This document shows, piece by piece, positions 1 through 9,565 of a DNA stretch of 37,892 bases. Numbering within the stretch: position 1 is the first letter of the stretch; each line of letters opens with the position of its first letter. The notes below the pieces were generated by a model, which was given only the letters and a program-made list of their open reading frames with translations, was not told where the DNA came from and ran no database searches. This DNA is from Serpentinimonas barnesii (GTDB lineage: Bacteria > Pseudomonadota > Gammaproteobacteria > Burkholderiales > Burkholderiaceae_C), in NCBI RefSeq assembly GCF_000696225.1, contig NZ_BAWN01000026.1, positions 1 to 37,892 on the forward strand, read 5' to 3'. The position numbers were made by a program, and so were the translations under genes.

Positions 1-60
1 TGGGGCTGGGGCTGGGGCTGGGGCTGGGGCTGGGGCTGGGGCTGGGGCTGGGGCTGGGGC
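1..60. repeat. Hexanucleotide tandem repeat (TGGGGC)10, truncated by window edge
   Basis: Ten perfect head-to-tail copies of TGGGGC occupy the first 60 bases, and the array may continue to the left. On the minus strand the unit reads GCCCCA, which is in frame (Ala-Pro) with the ATG at 75. Copy-number change would therefore alter protein length but never the frame. The G4 runs spaced by two bases also make the plus strand a candidate G-quadruplex. Confidence 0.95.
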
Positions 61-75
61 GGTAGGAAGGGTCAT
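1..75 (-). CDS. 5' end of a gene coupled to bioF, probably bioD (partial)
   Basis: An ATG at 75-73 overlaps the bioF stop codon (TGA, 74-72) in an ATGA arrangement, and the reading frame stays open to the window edge. It encodes Met-Thr-Leu-Pro-Thr followed by ten Ala-Pro dipeptides from the GCCCCA hexamer. In many Burkholderiales the gene after bioA-bioF is bioD (dethiobiotin synthetase, which closes the ureido ring of biotin). The bioD identity is therefore inferred from position only, because no catalytic residue lies inside the window. An Ala-Pro run is not part of the conserved BioD fold, so it would be a flexible N-terminal extension, or else the true start lies further downstream. Confidence 0.5.
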   Translation of the reverse strand, partial: MTLPTAPAPAPAPAPAPAPAPAPAP

Positions 76-1289
76 GAATTCAATTCCTGCAAGGATTCGG
101 CCAGCGCCGCCAGCAGGCGCTCCAGGTCGGCCTGGGTATGGCTGGCGCTGAAGGTGAGCCGCAGGCGCGCACTGCCCAGCGGCACAGTCGGCGGGCGGAT
201 CGCTGGCACGCGCAGGCCGCGCACCTGCAAGGCGGCGTCCAAGGCCAGCGTGCGCGCATTATCGCCGACGATCAGCGGCTGGATCGGGGTGTGCGAATCG
301 GGCAGGTGCAGGCCGCCTTGCTCACCCTTTGCGGCCGCCAGCAAGGGCTGCACCCCAGCGCGCCAGCGCCCGATCAGGGCCTGGAGCTGCTGCCGGCGCG
401 CCGCGCCTTCGGGGCCTTCGATCAAATCTAGGCTGCTTTGCAGCGCCTGCGCCAACGCGGGCGGCAGCGCCGTGGTGTAGATATAGGTGCGGCTGCGTTG
501 CAGCAGCCATTCGACGATGCTGGGGTGCGCGGCCACGAAGGCCCCATACACGCCCGCCGCCTTGCCCAGCGTGCCCATGTAGATCAGGCGCTCGCTGCGC
601 AGGCCAAAGTGCTGCAAGCAGCCGTGCCCACGCGCGCCCAGCACCCCAAAGCCGTGCGCGTCGTCGATGATCAGCCAGGCGTCGTGGCGCTCGGCCAGTT
701 GCAGCAGCGCGGGCAGGTCGGCCAGGTCGCCGTCCATGCTGAACACCGAGTCGGTGACGATCAGCTTGAGCGGCGTGGTGCAGGCTTGCAACTGCTGCGC
801 CAGCGCAGCCAGGTCGGCGTGCGGGTAGCGCTGCACCGCCGCCTTGGCCAGCCGCGCACCGTCGATCAGCGAGGCGTGGTTGAGTTGGTCGCAAAACAGC
901 GTGGCCGCGGCCTCGCCCAAGGCCGTGAGCAGCCCGATGTTGGCCGCGTAACCGCTGCCAAACAGCAGCGCGCGCGCACCCGGAATGTGCGCCGCCTGCC
1001 AGTCGGCCAGCCGCTGCTCCAGCGCGACGTGCGCCGCGTAATGGCCGCTGACCAGGTGCGAAGCCCCGCTGCCCACGCCCCAGCGCCGCGCCCCGTCGGC
1101 CAGCGCCTGCACCAGCGCCGGGTGATTGGCCAGCCCGAGGTAGTCGTTGCTGCAAAAAGCCAGCAGCGGCTGTGGCGCGCCTTGCAGTTGCAGGTGCGGC
1201 TGGCAGGGTGTGGTGTGGGTGCGCAAGCGCCGCCGCAGGGCCGCGGCGTCGAGTTCAAGCAGTTGACGGTTCAGGTGTTCGATCAGCAT
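72..1289 (-). CDS. bioF: 8-amino-7-oxononanoate synthase (KAPA synthase)
   Basis: BioF is a PLP-dependent alpha-oxoamine synthase that condenses pimeloyl-ACP/CoA with L-alanine to form 8-amino-7-oxononanoate in biotin synthesis (cytoplasm). Visible family motifs are CSNDYLGL near the N-terminus, GSGASHLVSGH, the DQLNHASLIDG block, TDSVFSMDGD, the IIDDAHGFGVLG segment with the PLP-binding Asp/His, and TLGKAAG carrying the Schiff-base lysine. About 405 residues is a normal family length. An ATG six codons upstream (1307) is also open; the inner ATG at 1289 is preferred because its spacing to the Arg-rich ALRRRL segment resembles other BioF proteins, though neither start has a strong Shine-Dalgarno. 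The 5' end overlaps bioA by 35 bp and the stop overlaps the next ATG, so translation is probably coupled. Confidence 0.93.
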   Translation of the reverse strand: MLIEHLNRQLLELDAAALRRRLRTHTTPCQPHLQLQGAPQPLLAFCSNDYLGLANHPALVQALADGARRWGVGSGASHLVSGHYAAHVALEQRLADWQAAHIPGARALLFGSGYAANIGLLTALGEAAATLFCDQLNHASLIDGARLAKAAVQRYPHADLAALAQQLQACTTPLKLIVTDSVFSMDGDLADLPALLQLAERHDAWLIIDDAHGFGVLGARGHGCLQHFGLRSERLIYMGTLGKAAGVYGAFVAAHPSIVEWLLQRSRTYIYTTALPPALAQALQSSLDLIEGPEGAARRQQLQALIGRWRAGVQPLLAAAKGEQGGLHLPDSHTPIQPLIVGDNARTLALDAALQVRGLRVPAIRPPTVPLGSARLRLTFSASHTQADLERLLAALAESLQELNS

Positions 1290-2688
1290 CGGGGGGCCAT
1301 GCGGCACCGGGGTAGCCAGCCGCCGCAGGGTTCAGGGTGGTATTCAGGGTCTGGATCAGGCGCTCGCCCAGCCAGCGCGCCAGCGCTGCATCGAGCACGT
1401 AGGGCGGCATCAGATAGACGGTGCGGCCGATCGGGCGAATCAGCAACTCGTGTGCGCGCCCCACCGTGTGCAGGCGCTCGGCAAAGCGCTCTGGTGCGTG
1501 CTCGGGGCGCACATCGAAGGCCCAGATCATGCCGCAGCGGCGCAGGTGTTGCAGGCGCGGGTCTTGCGCCAGCGGGGCCAGCGCGGTGTCGAGCACGGCC
1601 GCCAGGCGGGCGTTGTCGCCCAGCACATCGCGCTGCTCGAAGCGATCCAACACCGCCAGCGCGGCGCGGCAGGCCAGCGCGTTGCCGCTGTACGAGTGCG
1701 AGTGCAGGAAGCCGCGCGCCACGTCGTCGCTCAAAAAGGCGCGGTAGATGGCGCTGCGGCACAGCACCACCGAGAGCGGCAAAAAGCCGCCCGTGATGCC
1801 CTTGGACAGGCACAGCAGGTCGGGCCAGATGCCGGCTTGCTGGCAGGCAAAAAAGCTGCCGGTGCGGCCAAAGCCCACCGCGATTTCGTCGGCGATCAGG
1901 TGCACCTGGTAGCGCTCACACAGCTCGCGGGCGCGGCGCAGATAGTGCGCGTGGTGCATGGCCATGCCGGCCGCGCCCTGCACCAGCGGCTCGACGATCA
2001 GCGCCGCAATGTGGGCGTGGCGCTGCGCCAGCAGGGCCTCCAGCGCAGCGGCAGCGCGCTCGGCCACGGCGGCGGCGTCTTCACCCGGCCCGGCCAGGCG
2101 CGCATCGGGCGATGGCACGAGGTGCGCGCCGCCGTAGAGCAGCGGCGCGTAGGCGCTGCGAAACACTGGCACGTCGGTCACGGCCAGCGCGCCCAGCGTT
2201 TCGCCATGGTAGCCACCTTGCAGGCAGACGAACTCGCGCTTGCCCGGCTGGCCGCAGTTGCTCCAGTGGTGCACGCTCATCTTGAGCGCAATTTCCACCG
2301 CCGAAGCGCCGTCGCTGGCAAAGAACAGGTGCCCGAGCTGGCCACTGGTGCGCGAGCTCAGGCGCTCGGCCAGCTCCACCGCCGGGGCGTGGGTGCAGCC
2401 GGCCAGCATCACGTGCGGCAATTCGTCGAGCTGGGCCTTGAGGGCGGCGGCGATGCCGGGGTCGGCGTGGCCAAACAAGTTCACCCACCAACTGCTGCTG
2501 GTGTCGAAGTAGCGCCGCCCCTCGGGGTCGTAGAGCCAAGGGCCGCTGGCGCGCGCCACCGGCAGCGGCGGCACGGCGGCGGCGCGCTGCATTTGGGTGC
2601 AAGGGTGCCAGACGCTGGCCAGGCTGCGCTGCTGCCAAGCGGCGCTGGGTTCGCCCATCATCGAAACAGGGGGTTGCAAGGGTGCCAT
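1255..2688 (-). CDS. bioA: Adenosylmethionine-8-amino-7-oxononanoate aminotransferase (DAPA synthase)
   Basis: BioA is a class III PLP aminotransferase that uses S-adenosylmethionine as amino donor to convert KAPA to 7,8-diaminopelargonate. At 477 residues it is slightly longer than the usual ~430-450, with a poorly conserved tail. Evidence includes the VWHPCTQM substrate-site motif near the N-terminus, SSSWWVNLFGHADP, FASDGASAVEIALKM, QGGYHGETLGAL, DEIAVGFGRTGSFFA with the PLP-pairing Asp, LSKGITGGFLPLS with the Schiff-base lysine, and HSHSYSGNALACRAAL. Its ATG shares one base with the TGA stop of the upstream arsR-family gene (TGATG), so the regulator and the biotin genes are most likely on one transcript. 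It overlaps bioF downstream. Confidence 0.95.
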   Translation of the reverse strand: MAPLQPPVSMMGEPSAAWQQRSLASVWHPCTQMQRAAAVPPLPVARASGPWLYDPEGRRYFDTSSSWWVNLFGHADPGIAAALKAQLDELPHVMLAGCTHAPAVELAERLSSRTSGQLGHLFFASDGASAVEIALKMSVHHWSNCGQPGKREFVCLQGGYHGETLGALAVTDVPVFRSAYAPLLYGGAHLVPSPDARLAGPGEDAAAVAERAAAALEALLAQRHAHIAALIVEPLVQGAAGMAMHHAHYLRRARELCERYQVHLIADEIAVGFGRTGSFFACQQAGIWPDLLCLSKGITGGFLPLSVVLCRSAIYRAFLSDDVARGFLHSHSYSGNALACRAALAVLDRFEQRDVLGDNARLAAVLDTALAPLAQDPRLQHLRRCGMIWAFDVRPEHAPERFAERLHTVGRAHELLIRPIGRTVYLMPPYVLDAALARWLGERLIQTLNTTLNPAAAGYPGAAWPPDADRTPEPSTA

Positions 2689-3062
2689 CAGGGCATGGTG
2701 GGTGGCACGAGGCGCTGCGAAACCGGCACCGAGGGTGGGTCATCGAGCTCGATCGCAATCTGGGTGCACACGCTGCGGCACAGGTTGACGGCGCGCGCGC
2801 TCTGCACCCGGTAAATCACTTGCGTGCCCTCTTTGCGCTTGGCCAGCACACCGGCGCGGTACAGCAAATTGAGGTGCTGCGACAGGTTGGGCTGGGTGGT
2901 GTCGATTTCGGCCAGCAACTCGGAGACGGATTTCTCCTTGTCGCACAGCGCGCTCAGGATGCGCAGGCGCATGGGCGTGGACAAGATGCCGAACAACTCG
3001 GCGGCGCGCTCAAACACGCGGTCATTGTCGTGAGTGGCCGCCGCGTCGTCGTGGGTGTGCAT
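2688..3062 (-). CDS. ArsR/SmtB-family winged-helix regulator
   Basis: This is a small (124-residue) dimeric winged-helix repressor. The core reads FERAAELFGILSTPMRLRILSALC, then the recognition helix region TTQPNLSQHLNLLYRAGVL and the wing KRKEGTQVIYRV, all typical of ArsR-family proteins. A cysteine ends the first core helix (LSALC) and two more lie in the C-terminal helix (NLCRSVCTQ), so a metal or thiol/persulfide ligand is possible; the ligand cannot be read from sequence. The start is ambiguous: an in-frame TTG at 3092 adds ten residues, but ATG at 3062 gives a standard length. An inverted repeat lies just upstream (3075-3090), and bioA begins at the stop codon, so the protein probably regulates itself and, by cotranscription, the biotin genes. 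Regulation of biotin genes by an ArsR protein would be atypical. Confidence 0.85.
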   Translation of the reverse strand: MHTHDDAAATHDNDRVFERAAELFGILSTPMRLRILSALCDKEKSVSELLAEIDTTQPNLSQHLNLLYRAGVLAKRKEGTQVIYRVQSARAVNLCRSVCTQIAIELDDPPSVPVSQRLVPPTMP

Positions 3063-3074
3063 GGGTATGAACCG

Positions 3075-3090
3075 GAGGTTGCCAAACCTC
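3075..3090 (-). promoter_or_regulatory. Inverted repeat, candidate operator of the ArsR-family gene
   Basis: GAGGTT-GCCA-AACCTC is a perfect 6+4+6 inverted repeat 12 bp upstream of the ArsR-family ATG. A possible -10 hexamer (TATCAT on the minus strand, 3097-3092) lies directly upstream, so the repeat would cover the transcription start. A site overlapping the start is where an autorepressor of this family commonly binds. No convincing -35 was found at the right spacing. Confidence 0.5.
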
Positions 3091-3162
3091 AATGATAACC
3101 GTGCTGGCTTGCCCGGGCAGACCTGTCAAAGCCCGCAACGAACGCCAGCCCAGCCGACACGC

Positions 3163-5082
3163 TCAGCCCAGCAAATCCCGAATCTGCTGCAAGGTCGCTG
3201 GGTCGTCCAGGGTGCTGAGGTCGCCGGGGTCGCGGCCCTCGCAGACCGCCTGCATGGCGCGGCGCAGCAACTTGCCCGAGCGCGTTTTGGGCAGCGTGGT
3301 CACGAAGCAGACCCGCGCCGGGCGCGCCACGGCCCCGAGTTGTGCATCCACACACTGCATGATGGCCTGCTCTTGCTCTTGCACCGCTTCGGCCGAAGCC
3401 AGCAGCGCCGGGTTTTTGGACACCACAAACGCCACCGCCACCTGGCCCTTGAGCGCGTCGGCGCGGCCCACCACCGCCACCTCGGCCACATTGGGGTGGC
3501 TGGCTATGGCCTCCTCGATCTCGCGCGTGCCCAGCCGGTGCCCGGCAACGTTGATCACATCGTCGGTGCGGCCCAGAATGAAGTAAAAACCTTTTTCATC
3601 ACGCAGGCCCCAGTCGAAGGTGCTGTAGAGCTCGCGCCCGGGGATGCTGGACCAGTAGGTGCGCAGGTAGCGCGCGTCGTCGCCCCACACGGTTTGCAAA
3701 CAGCCCGGCGGCAGCGGCCCTGCAATGGCCAGCACGCCCTTGCGGTTCGGTTCGGTGATGTCTTGCCCCGTGCTCTCGTCCACCAGGCGCACATCAAAGC
3801 CATAGACCGCGCGGCCGGGTGAGCCGATCTGGCCCACGGCGCCGGGCTCGACGCCGCTGCACAGCGCCAGAATCGGCCAGCCGGTCTCGGTCTGCCAGTA
3901 GTTGTCGATGATGGGCTTGTGGATGGCGGCCCCAATCCAGCTCGCGGTCGGTTCATCGAGCGGCTCGCCCGCCAAAAACAGGGCTTTGAGGCTGGAGAGG
4001 TCGTATTGGCTCAGGTAGGCCGGGTCTTGCTTTTTGAGCACGCGCGCCGCCGTGGGGGCCGAGAACATCACGTTGACGCGGTATTTTTCTACCAGGCTCC
4101 ACCAGATGCCTGCGTCGGGGCGGATCGGCAGGCCCTCGTACATCAGGGTGGCCATGCCGTTGAGCAGCGGGCCGTAGATGATGTAGCTGTGCCCAACCAC
4201 CCAGCCGATGTCGGAGGTGGCAAAGAAGGTTTCGCCCGGCTGGCTGAGGTAGATGTGGCGCATCGAGGCCGCCAGCGCCACCGCGTAGCCGCCGGTGTCG
4301 CGCTGCACCCCCTTGGGCTTGCCGGTGGTGCCGCTGGTGTAGAGGATGTAGCTCGGCTCGCTGCTCTCTAGCCATTCGCACGGCACTTGGGCGTGCAGGA
4401 AGCGGGCCCGCGCAGTGGCGTAGTCCACATAGCATCCGGCCACCGGGCTGAGCGCGGCCAGGCCGCGGTTGACCATCAGCACCTGCTGCGGCGGGTGCTG
4501 GCTTAAGCGCAGCGCTTCGTCGAGCAAGGGCTGGTAGGGCAGCACCTTGCCGCCGCGCATGCCCGCGTCGGCGCTGACGATCAGGGCCGGGCGCGCATCG
4601 TCGATTCGGTTGGCCAGCGCGTGGCTGGCAAAACCGCCAAAAACCACCGAATGAATGGCCCCGATGCGCGCACAGGCCAGCATGGCAAAGGCGGCCTCGG
4701 CGATCATGGGCATGTAAATCAGCACCCGGTCGCCCTTGCGCACGCCCAGGTCAAGCAACACCGCCGCCATGCGCTGCACCTCGGCGTGCAGCTCGCGGTA
4801 GCTGTAAACCGTTTCAATCCCGGTTTCGGAGGACACATAGATGAGCGCGTTTTGCTCGGCGCGCTCGGGCAGGTGCCGATCGACGGCGTTGTGGCACAGG
4901 TTGGTGCGCCCACCCACAAACCAGCGCGCAAAGGCTGGCTGGCTGGCGTCGCAGACTTGCTCAAAGGGCTGCTGCCAATCGATCAGCTGCGCCTGCTCGG
5001 CCCAGAAAGCCTCGCGCTCGTCGATCGAGCGGCGGTAAAAGTCGGCGTAAGGGGCGCTGGGTGCGGCGGCGCTGGCGGTCAT
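3163..5082 (-). CDS. prpE: Propionate--CoA ligase (propionyl-CoA synthetase)
   Basis: This is an acyl-adenylate-forming enzyme (ANL superfamily) that activates propionate with ATP and CoA, feeding the methylcitrate or methylmalonyl pathway. Motifs in order are the ATP-binding P-loop-like YILYTSGTTGKPKG, the DIGWVVGHSYIIYGPL segment, DNYWQTETGWPI (Gly-Trp where AcsA has Gly-Gly, as in PrpE), the hinge FILGRTDDVINVAGHRLGTREIE, and the C-terminal catalytic lysine in KTRSGKLLRR. Length is 639 residues, normal for PrpE. The ATG at 5082 is preceded by AGGAG (5096-5092). The frame is open 26 codons further upstream, but that stretch is basic and proline-rich and reads through a hairpin, so it is left out. 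An acetyl-CoA synthetase is less likely. Confidence 0.9.
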   Translation of the reverse strand: MTASAAAPSAPYADFYRRSIDEREAFWAEQAQLIDWQQPFEQVCDASQPAFARWFVGGRTNLCHNAVDRHLPERAEQNALIYVSSETGIETVYSYRELHAEVQRMAAVLLDLGVRKGDRVLIYMPMIAEAAFAMLACARIGAIHSVVFGGFASHALANRIDDARPALIVSADAGMRGGKVLPYQPLLDEALRLSQHPPQQVLMVNRGLAALSPVAGCYVDYATARARFLHAQVPCEWLESSEPSYILYTSGTTGKPKGVQRDTGGYAVALAASMRHIYLSQPGETFFATSDIGWVVGHSYIIYGPLLNGMATLMYEGLPIRPDAGIWWSLVEKYRVNVMFSAPTAARVLKKQDPAYLSQYDLSSLKALFLAGEPLDEPTASWIGAAIHKPIIDNYWQTETGWPILALCSGVEPGAVGQIGSPGRAVYGFDVRLVDESTGQDITEPNRKGVLAIAGPLPPGCLQTVWGDDARYLRTYWSSIPGRELYSTFDWGLRDEKGFYFILGRTDDVINVAGHRLGTREIEEAIASHPNVAEVAVVGRADALKGQVAVAFVVSKNPALLASAEAVQEQEQAIMQCVDAQLGAVARPARVCFVTTLPKTRSGKLLRRAMQAVCEGRDPGDLSTLDDPATLQQIRDLLG

Positions 5083-5106
5083 GGGGTTTGGCTCCTGACG
5101 GGGTGA

Positions 5107-5133
5107 CCAAGGCGGCGGCCTTGGGGGTTTTTT
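5107..5133 (+). terminator. Hairpin plus T-run in the prpE leader, plus orientation
   Basis: CCAAGGC-GGCG-GCCTTGG is a perfect 7-bp stem followed by GGG and six T residues (5128-5133), which is the form of an intrinsic terminator for plus-strand transcription. All annotated genes on both sides run on the minus strand, so it may stop antisense transcription or form a structured leader in the prpE transcript rather than end a gene. Confidence 0.45.
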
Positions 5134-5232
5134 CTTCAACTGGCGCGATTTTGTCCGCACGGCTTGCGCCTGCCTGACAAGCAGCGCGCCACTGCCCCCA
5201 AGGCGGGGTGACCGCCCCCCAGACCTCTGGCT

Positions 5233-7839
<2,607 letters not shown>

Positions 7840-7871
7840 ACGCCGCTTTCGCAAAGGGTGGATGCAGCATA

Positions 7872-7899
7872 AGTTGGGGGCCAGACAGGAAATTTCAAG
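7872..7899 (-). promoter_or_regulatory. Sigma-32 (RpoH) heat-shock promoter of clpB
   Basis: On the minus strand, CTTGAAA (7899-7893) is followed after 13 bases by CCCCAACT (7879-7872). The proteobacterial sigma-32 consensus is CTTGAAA, 11-16 bp, CCCCATnT, so the -35 is perfect and the -10 differs at one specified base. The site lies in the gap between moaE and clpB, 33 bp upstream of the clpB ATG. Confidence 0.85.
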
Positions 7900-7926
7900 C
7901 GGCGCAGCCTGCCGCTGGGGCGCTGT

Positions 7927-8427
7927 TTAGCCCAAGCTGGCGTTGCTGGCCGCGATGCCCCATTTGGCCAGCGCCGCGTCGTCGCTGGCGCGCGCATCGA
8001 CCCAGCGCGAACCGCTGGCACTGTGCTCTTTTTTCCAGAACGGCGCCTGGGTCTTGAGGTAGTCCATCAAAAATTCGCAGGCCTGAAAGGCTTGGCCCCG
8101 GTGCGCTGCCGTCACCGCCACCAGCACGATCTGCTCGCCCAGCCCCAGCCGCCCGACGCGGTGCAACACGCGCGCGCCAAAAATCTCAAAGCGCTGCCGC
8201 GCCTGCTCGATCATGCCCTCAATGGCGCGCTCGGTCATGCCGGGGTAGTGCTCCAGCTCCAGGCAGTCGAGCGCTTGACCCTCGTCCAGCGCCCTGACCG
8301 TGCCCACGAACACCGCAACTGCCCCCACCCGCGCATCGGCGGCGTGCAAGGCGGCCACTTCGGCGCTCAGGTCGAAATCCTCGGTCTGGATGCGCACCTG
8401 CGCCAATGCTGCGGGCTGTGGCGCCAC
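7927..8427 (-). CDS. moaE: Molybdopterin synthase catalytic (large) subunit
   Basis: MoaE takes sulfur from thiocarboxylated MoaD to convert precursor Z (cPMP) to molybdopterin. Recognisable blocks are AVFVGTVRALDEG, LELEHYPGMTERAI, HRVGRLGLGEQIVLVAV, AHRGQAFQACEFLMDYLK and the active-site APFWKKE with its lysines. Length is 166 residues; the family is ~150, and the extra residues are a short alanine-rich tail. It starts two bases after the moaD stop, giving a tight moaD-moaE unit. The start ATG at 8427 keeps the N-terminal strand VRIQTEDFDL. It belongs functionally with the molybdate transporter at 18.8-21.9 kb. Confidence 0.96.
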   Translation of the reverse strand: MAPQPAALAQVRIQTEDFDLSAEVAALHAADARVGAVAVFVGTVRALDEGQALDCLELEHYPGMTERAIEGMIEQARQRFEIFGARVLHRVGRLGLGEQIVLVAVTAAHRGQAFQACEFLMDYLKTQAPFWKKEHSASGSRWVDARASDDAALAKWGIAASNASLG

Positions 8428-8429
8428 CT

Positions 8430-8684
8430 TCAGCCCCCTGTCACCGGCGGGAAAAAAGCCACCTCGTCGCCGTCCTTGAGCGGCGCCGACTCCGGCACCA
8501 TGTCCTGGTTCAGCGCCGCACGCACCGCACGCCCGCGCGCCAGCGCCTCAGCCCAAGCGCCGCCGCGAGCGATCAGCTCGTCGCGCAAGTCGGCCACCGT
8601 GGCCGCCGCCGTGGGCAGCCTCAACTCGGTCGCCCCCAAGGCCTCGCGCAGGGCGGCAAAAAACCGGATTTGGATGGTGTGCAT
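8430..8684 (-). CDS. moaD: Molybdopterin synthase sulfur carrier (small) subunit
   Basis: MoaD is an 84-residue ubiquitin-fold sulfur carrier whose C-terminal Gly-Gly is adenylated and thiocarboxylated before sulfur transfer in the MoaD2-MoaE2 complex. The sequence starts MHTIQIRFFAALREALG, has the typical strand LKDGDEVAFFPPVTGG at the end, and terminates exactly in Gly-Gly. It is the first gene of the moaD-moaE pair. No promoter was identified in the 83-bp gap up to parE, which also holds a 7+1+7 palindrome at 8734-8748. Confidence 0.93.
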   Translation of the reverse strand: MHTIQIRFFAALREALGATELRLPTAAATVADLRDELIARGGAWAEALARGRAVRAALNQDMVPESAPLKDGDEVAFFPPVTGG

Positions 8685-8767
8685 GGGCGCTCGCTGGGTG
8701 CGTCTGCTGGAAGTACCGGGATTGTAGGGATTTGCAGCCTCAGGCTGCTAGAACGCCACCGCTTGGG

Positions 8768-9058
8768 CTAAAGATGCCGCTCGGCGTCCTGCCTTTGGTG
8801 CAGGATGCGAATCACGTCCAGATGGTCTTGGTAGTTCAGAAAATAGACCACGTGAGAGCCACACAGGTACTTCATGAAGTCCGGCAGAACATCGGCGGGA
8901 CGGCCCTGCTTGGTGCCCGCCGCCAGTCCCTCAAATGCCGCCACAAGCTTGTGATGGTAGTCGTCCGCCTGCTCGATCGACCAATGCTTCAGCGTGTAGA
9001 TCCATATTTCCTCGAGGTCTGCCTCGGCCAGCGGGGATAGTCGATAGGGCTTAGCCAC
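8768..9058 (-). CDS. parE: ParE/RelE-superfamily toxin of a type II toxin-antitoxin pair
   Basis: This is a 96-residue basic protein of the ParE branch. Its N-terminus YRLSPLAEADLEEIWIYT is the classic ParE opening, followed by a helix hairpin (QADDYHHKLVAAFEGLA) and the strand block HVVYFLNYQDHLDVIRILHQRQD ending near the C-terminus. ParE proteins poison DNA gyrase; that activity is family knowledge, not visible here. The start overlaps the parD 3' end by 8 bp, the usual coupling for antitoxin-first pairs. The pair sits alone between housekeeping genes, consistent with a mobile stabilising module. Confidence 0.92.
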   Translation of the reverse strand: MAKPYRLSPLAEADLEEIWIYTLKHWSIEQADDYHHKLVAAFEGLAAGTKQGRPADVLPDFMKYLCGSHVVYFLNYQDHLDVIRILHQRQDAERHL

Positions 9059-9293
9059 GCTGTGCGTGCATTCGGCTCAAAAACGCAGTGCTATCGAACG
9101 GGCGCGGTTCACCAGATTGAAGGCCTGCGTTCAGCGCCTCTTGCAGCGCCTTCACCTTGGCTTCATGCTCCTCCAGCAAGCGCAAACCTGCCCTGACGAC
9201 ATCGCTGGCTGAACCATAACGCCCGCCCTGCACTTGGGCATCAATGAAGTTGGCGAAGTGTGGCCCGAGGGCTACGGATGTGTTTCGGCTCAT
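9051..9293 (-). CDS. parD: ParD-type antitoxin (ribbon-helix-helix)
   Basis: This is an 80-residue antitoxin. The N-terminal half (SVALGPHFANFIDAQVQGGRYGSASDVVRAGLRLLEEHE) is the ParD/CopG ribbon-helix-helix domain that binds the operator as a dimer. The C-terminal half (roughly residues 45-80) is the flexible toxin-neutralising segment and ends FLSRMHAQRG. AGGAG (9306-9302) lies 8 bp ahead of the ATG. A perfect palindrome 31 bp upstream (9324-9338) is the likely autoregulatory operator for the ParD-ParE complex. Confidence 0.93.
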   Translation of the reverse strand: MSRNTSVALGPHFANFIDAQVQGGRYGSASDVVRAGLRLLEEHEAKVKALQEALNAGLQSGEPRPFDSTAFLSRMHAQRG

Positions 9294-9315
9294 AAGGCAA
9301 GCTCCTATTCAGGCC

Positions 9316-9346
9316 GCAAAATATACCAAACTTTGGTACTTTTTGC
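9316..9346 (-). promoter_or_regulatory. parDE operator/promoter palindrome
   Basis: The core TACCAAA-C-TTTGGTA (9324-9338) is a perfect 7+1+7 inverted repeat. It extends imperfectly through GCAAAATA on the left and CTTTTTGC on the right, giving a 31-bp near-palindrome. A -10-like TATATT reads on the minus strand at 9325-9320 inside it. Placement directly before the antitoxin fits ParD-ParE autorepression. The rest of the gap to 9565 shows no further convincing gene. Confidence 0.7.
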
Positions 9347-9565
9347 ACGCGCCTTGGGTTGCGTCGAAGCCGGGGATGCGGCCCCGCCCCGCCAATCTGG
9401 CGATGTTTTCCAGAAACCGCACCCCTTGCGCGAGCTTGCGTGCACCCATTGAATGAACAGGGTTTAATCCTGTCACTGCCAGATTGGTCTGCGCAATGCC
9501 ATGCACCACAGAGCGCGGGCCACCAGCCGTCTTTCGCGCCCCCACGCTTGCACTACACTGCCAGC

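Noticed and set aside
8734-8748. GCAGCCT-C-AGGCTGC palindrome between moaD and parE, considered as a terminator
   Set aside because: The loop is a single base and no T-run follows in either direction; kept only as a note.
9457-9473. ACAGG-GTTTAAT-CCTGT stem-loop followed by CACTGCCA, resembling a tRNA T-arm and acceptor end
   Set aside because: The loop lacks the TTCRANY pattern, and no complementary 5' acceptor strand, D-arm or anticodon arm was found in the preceding ~100 bases.
9309-9545. 78-codon minus-strand frame between parD and the PNPOx-like gene
   Set aside because: No recognisable domain or ribosome-binding site, and it covers the parDE operator.
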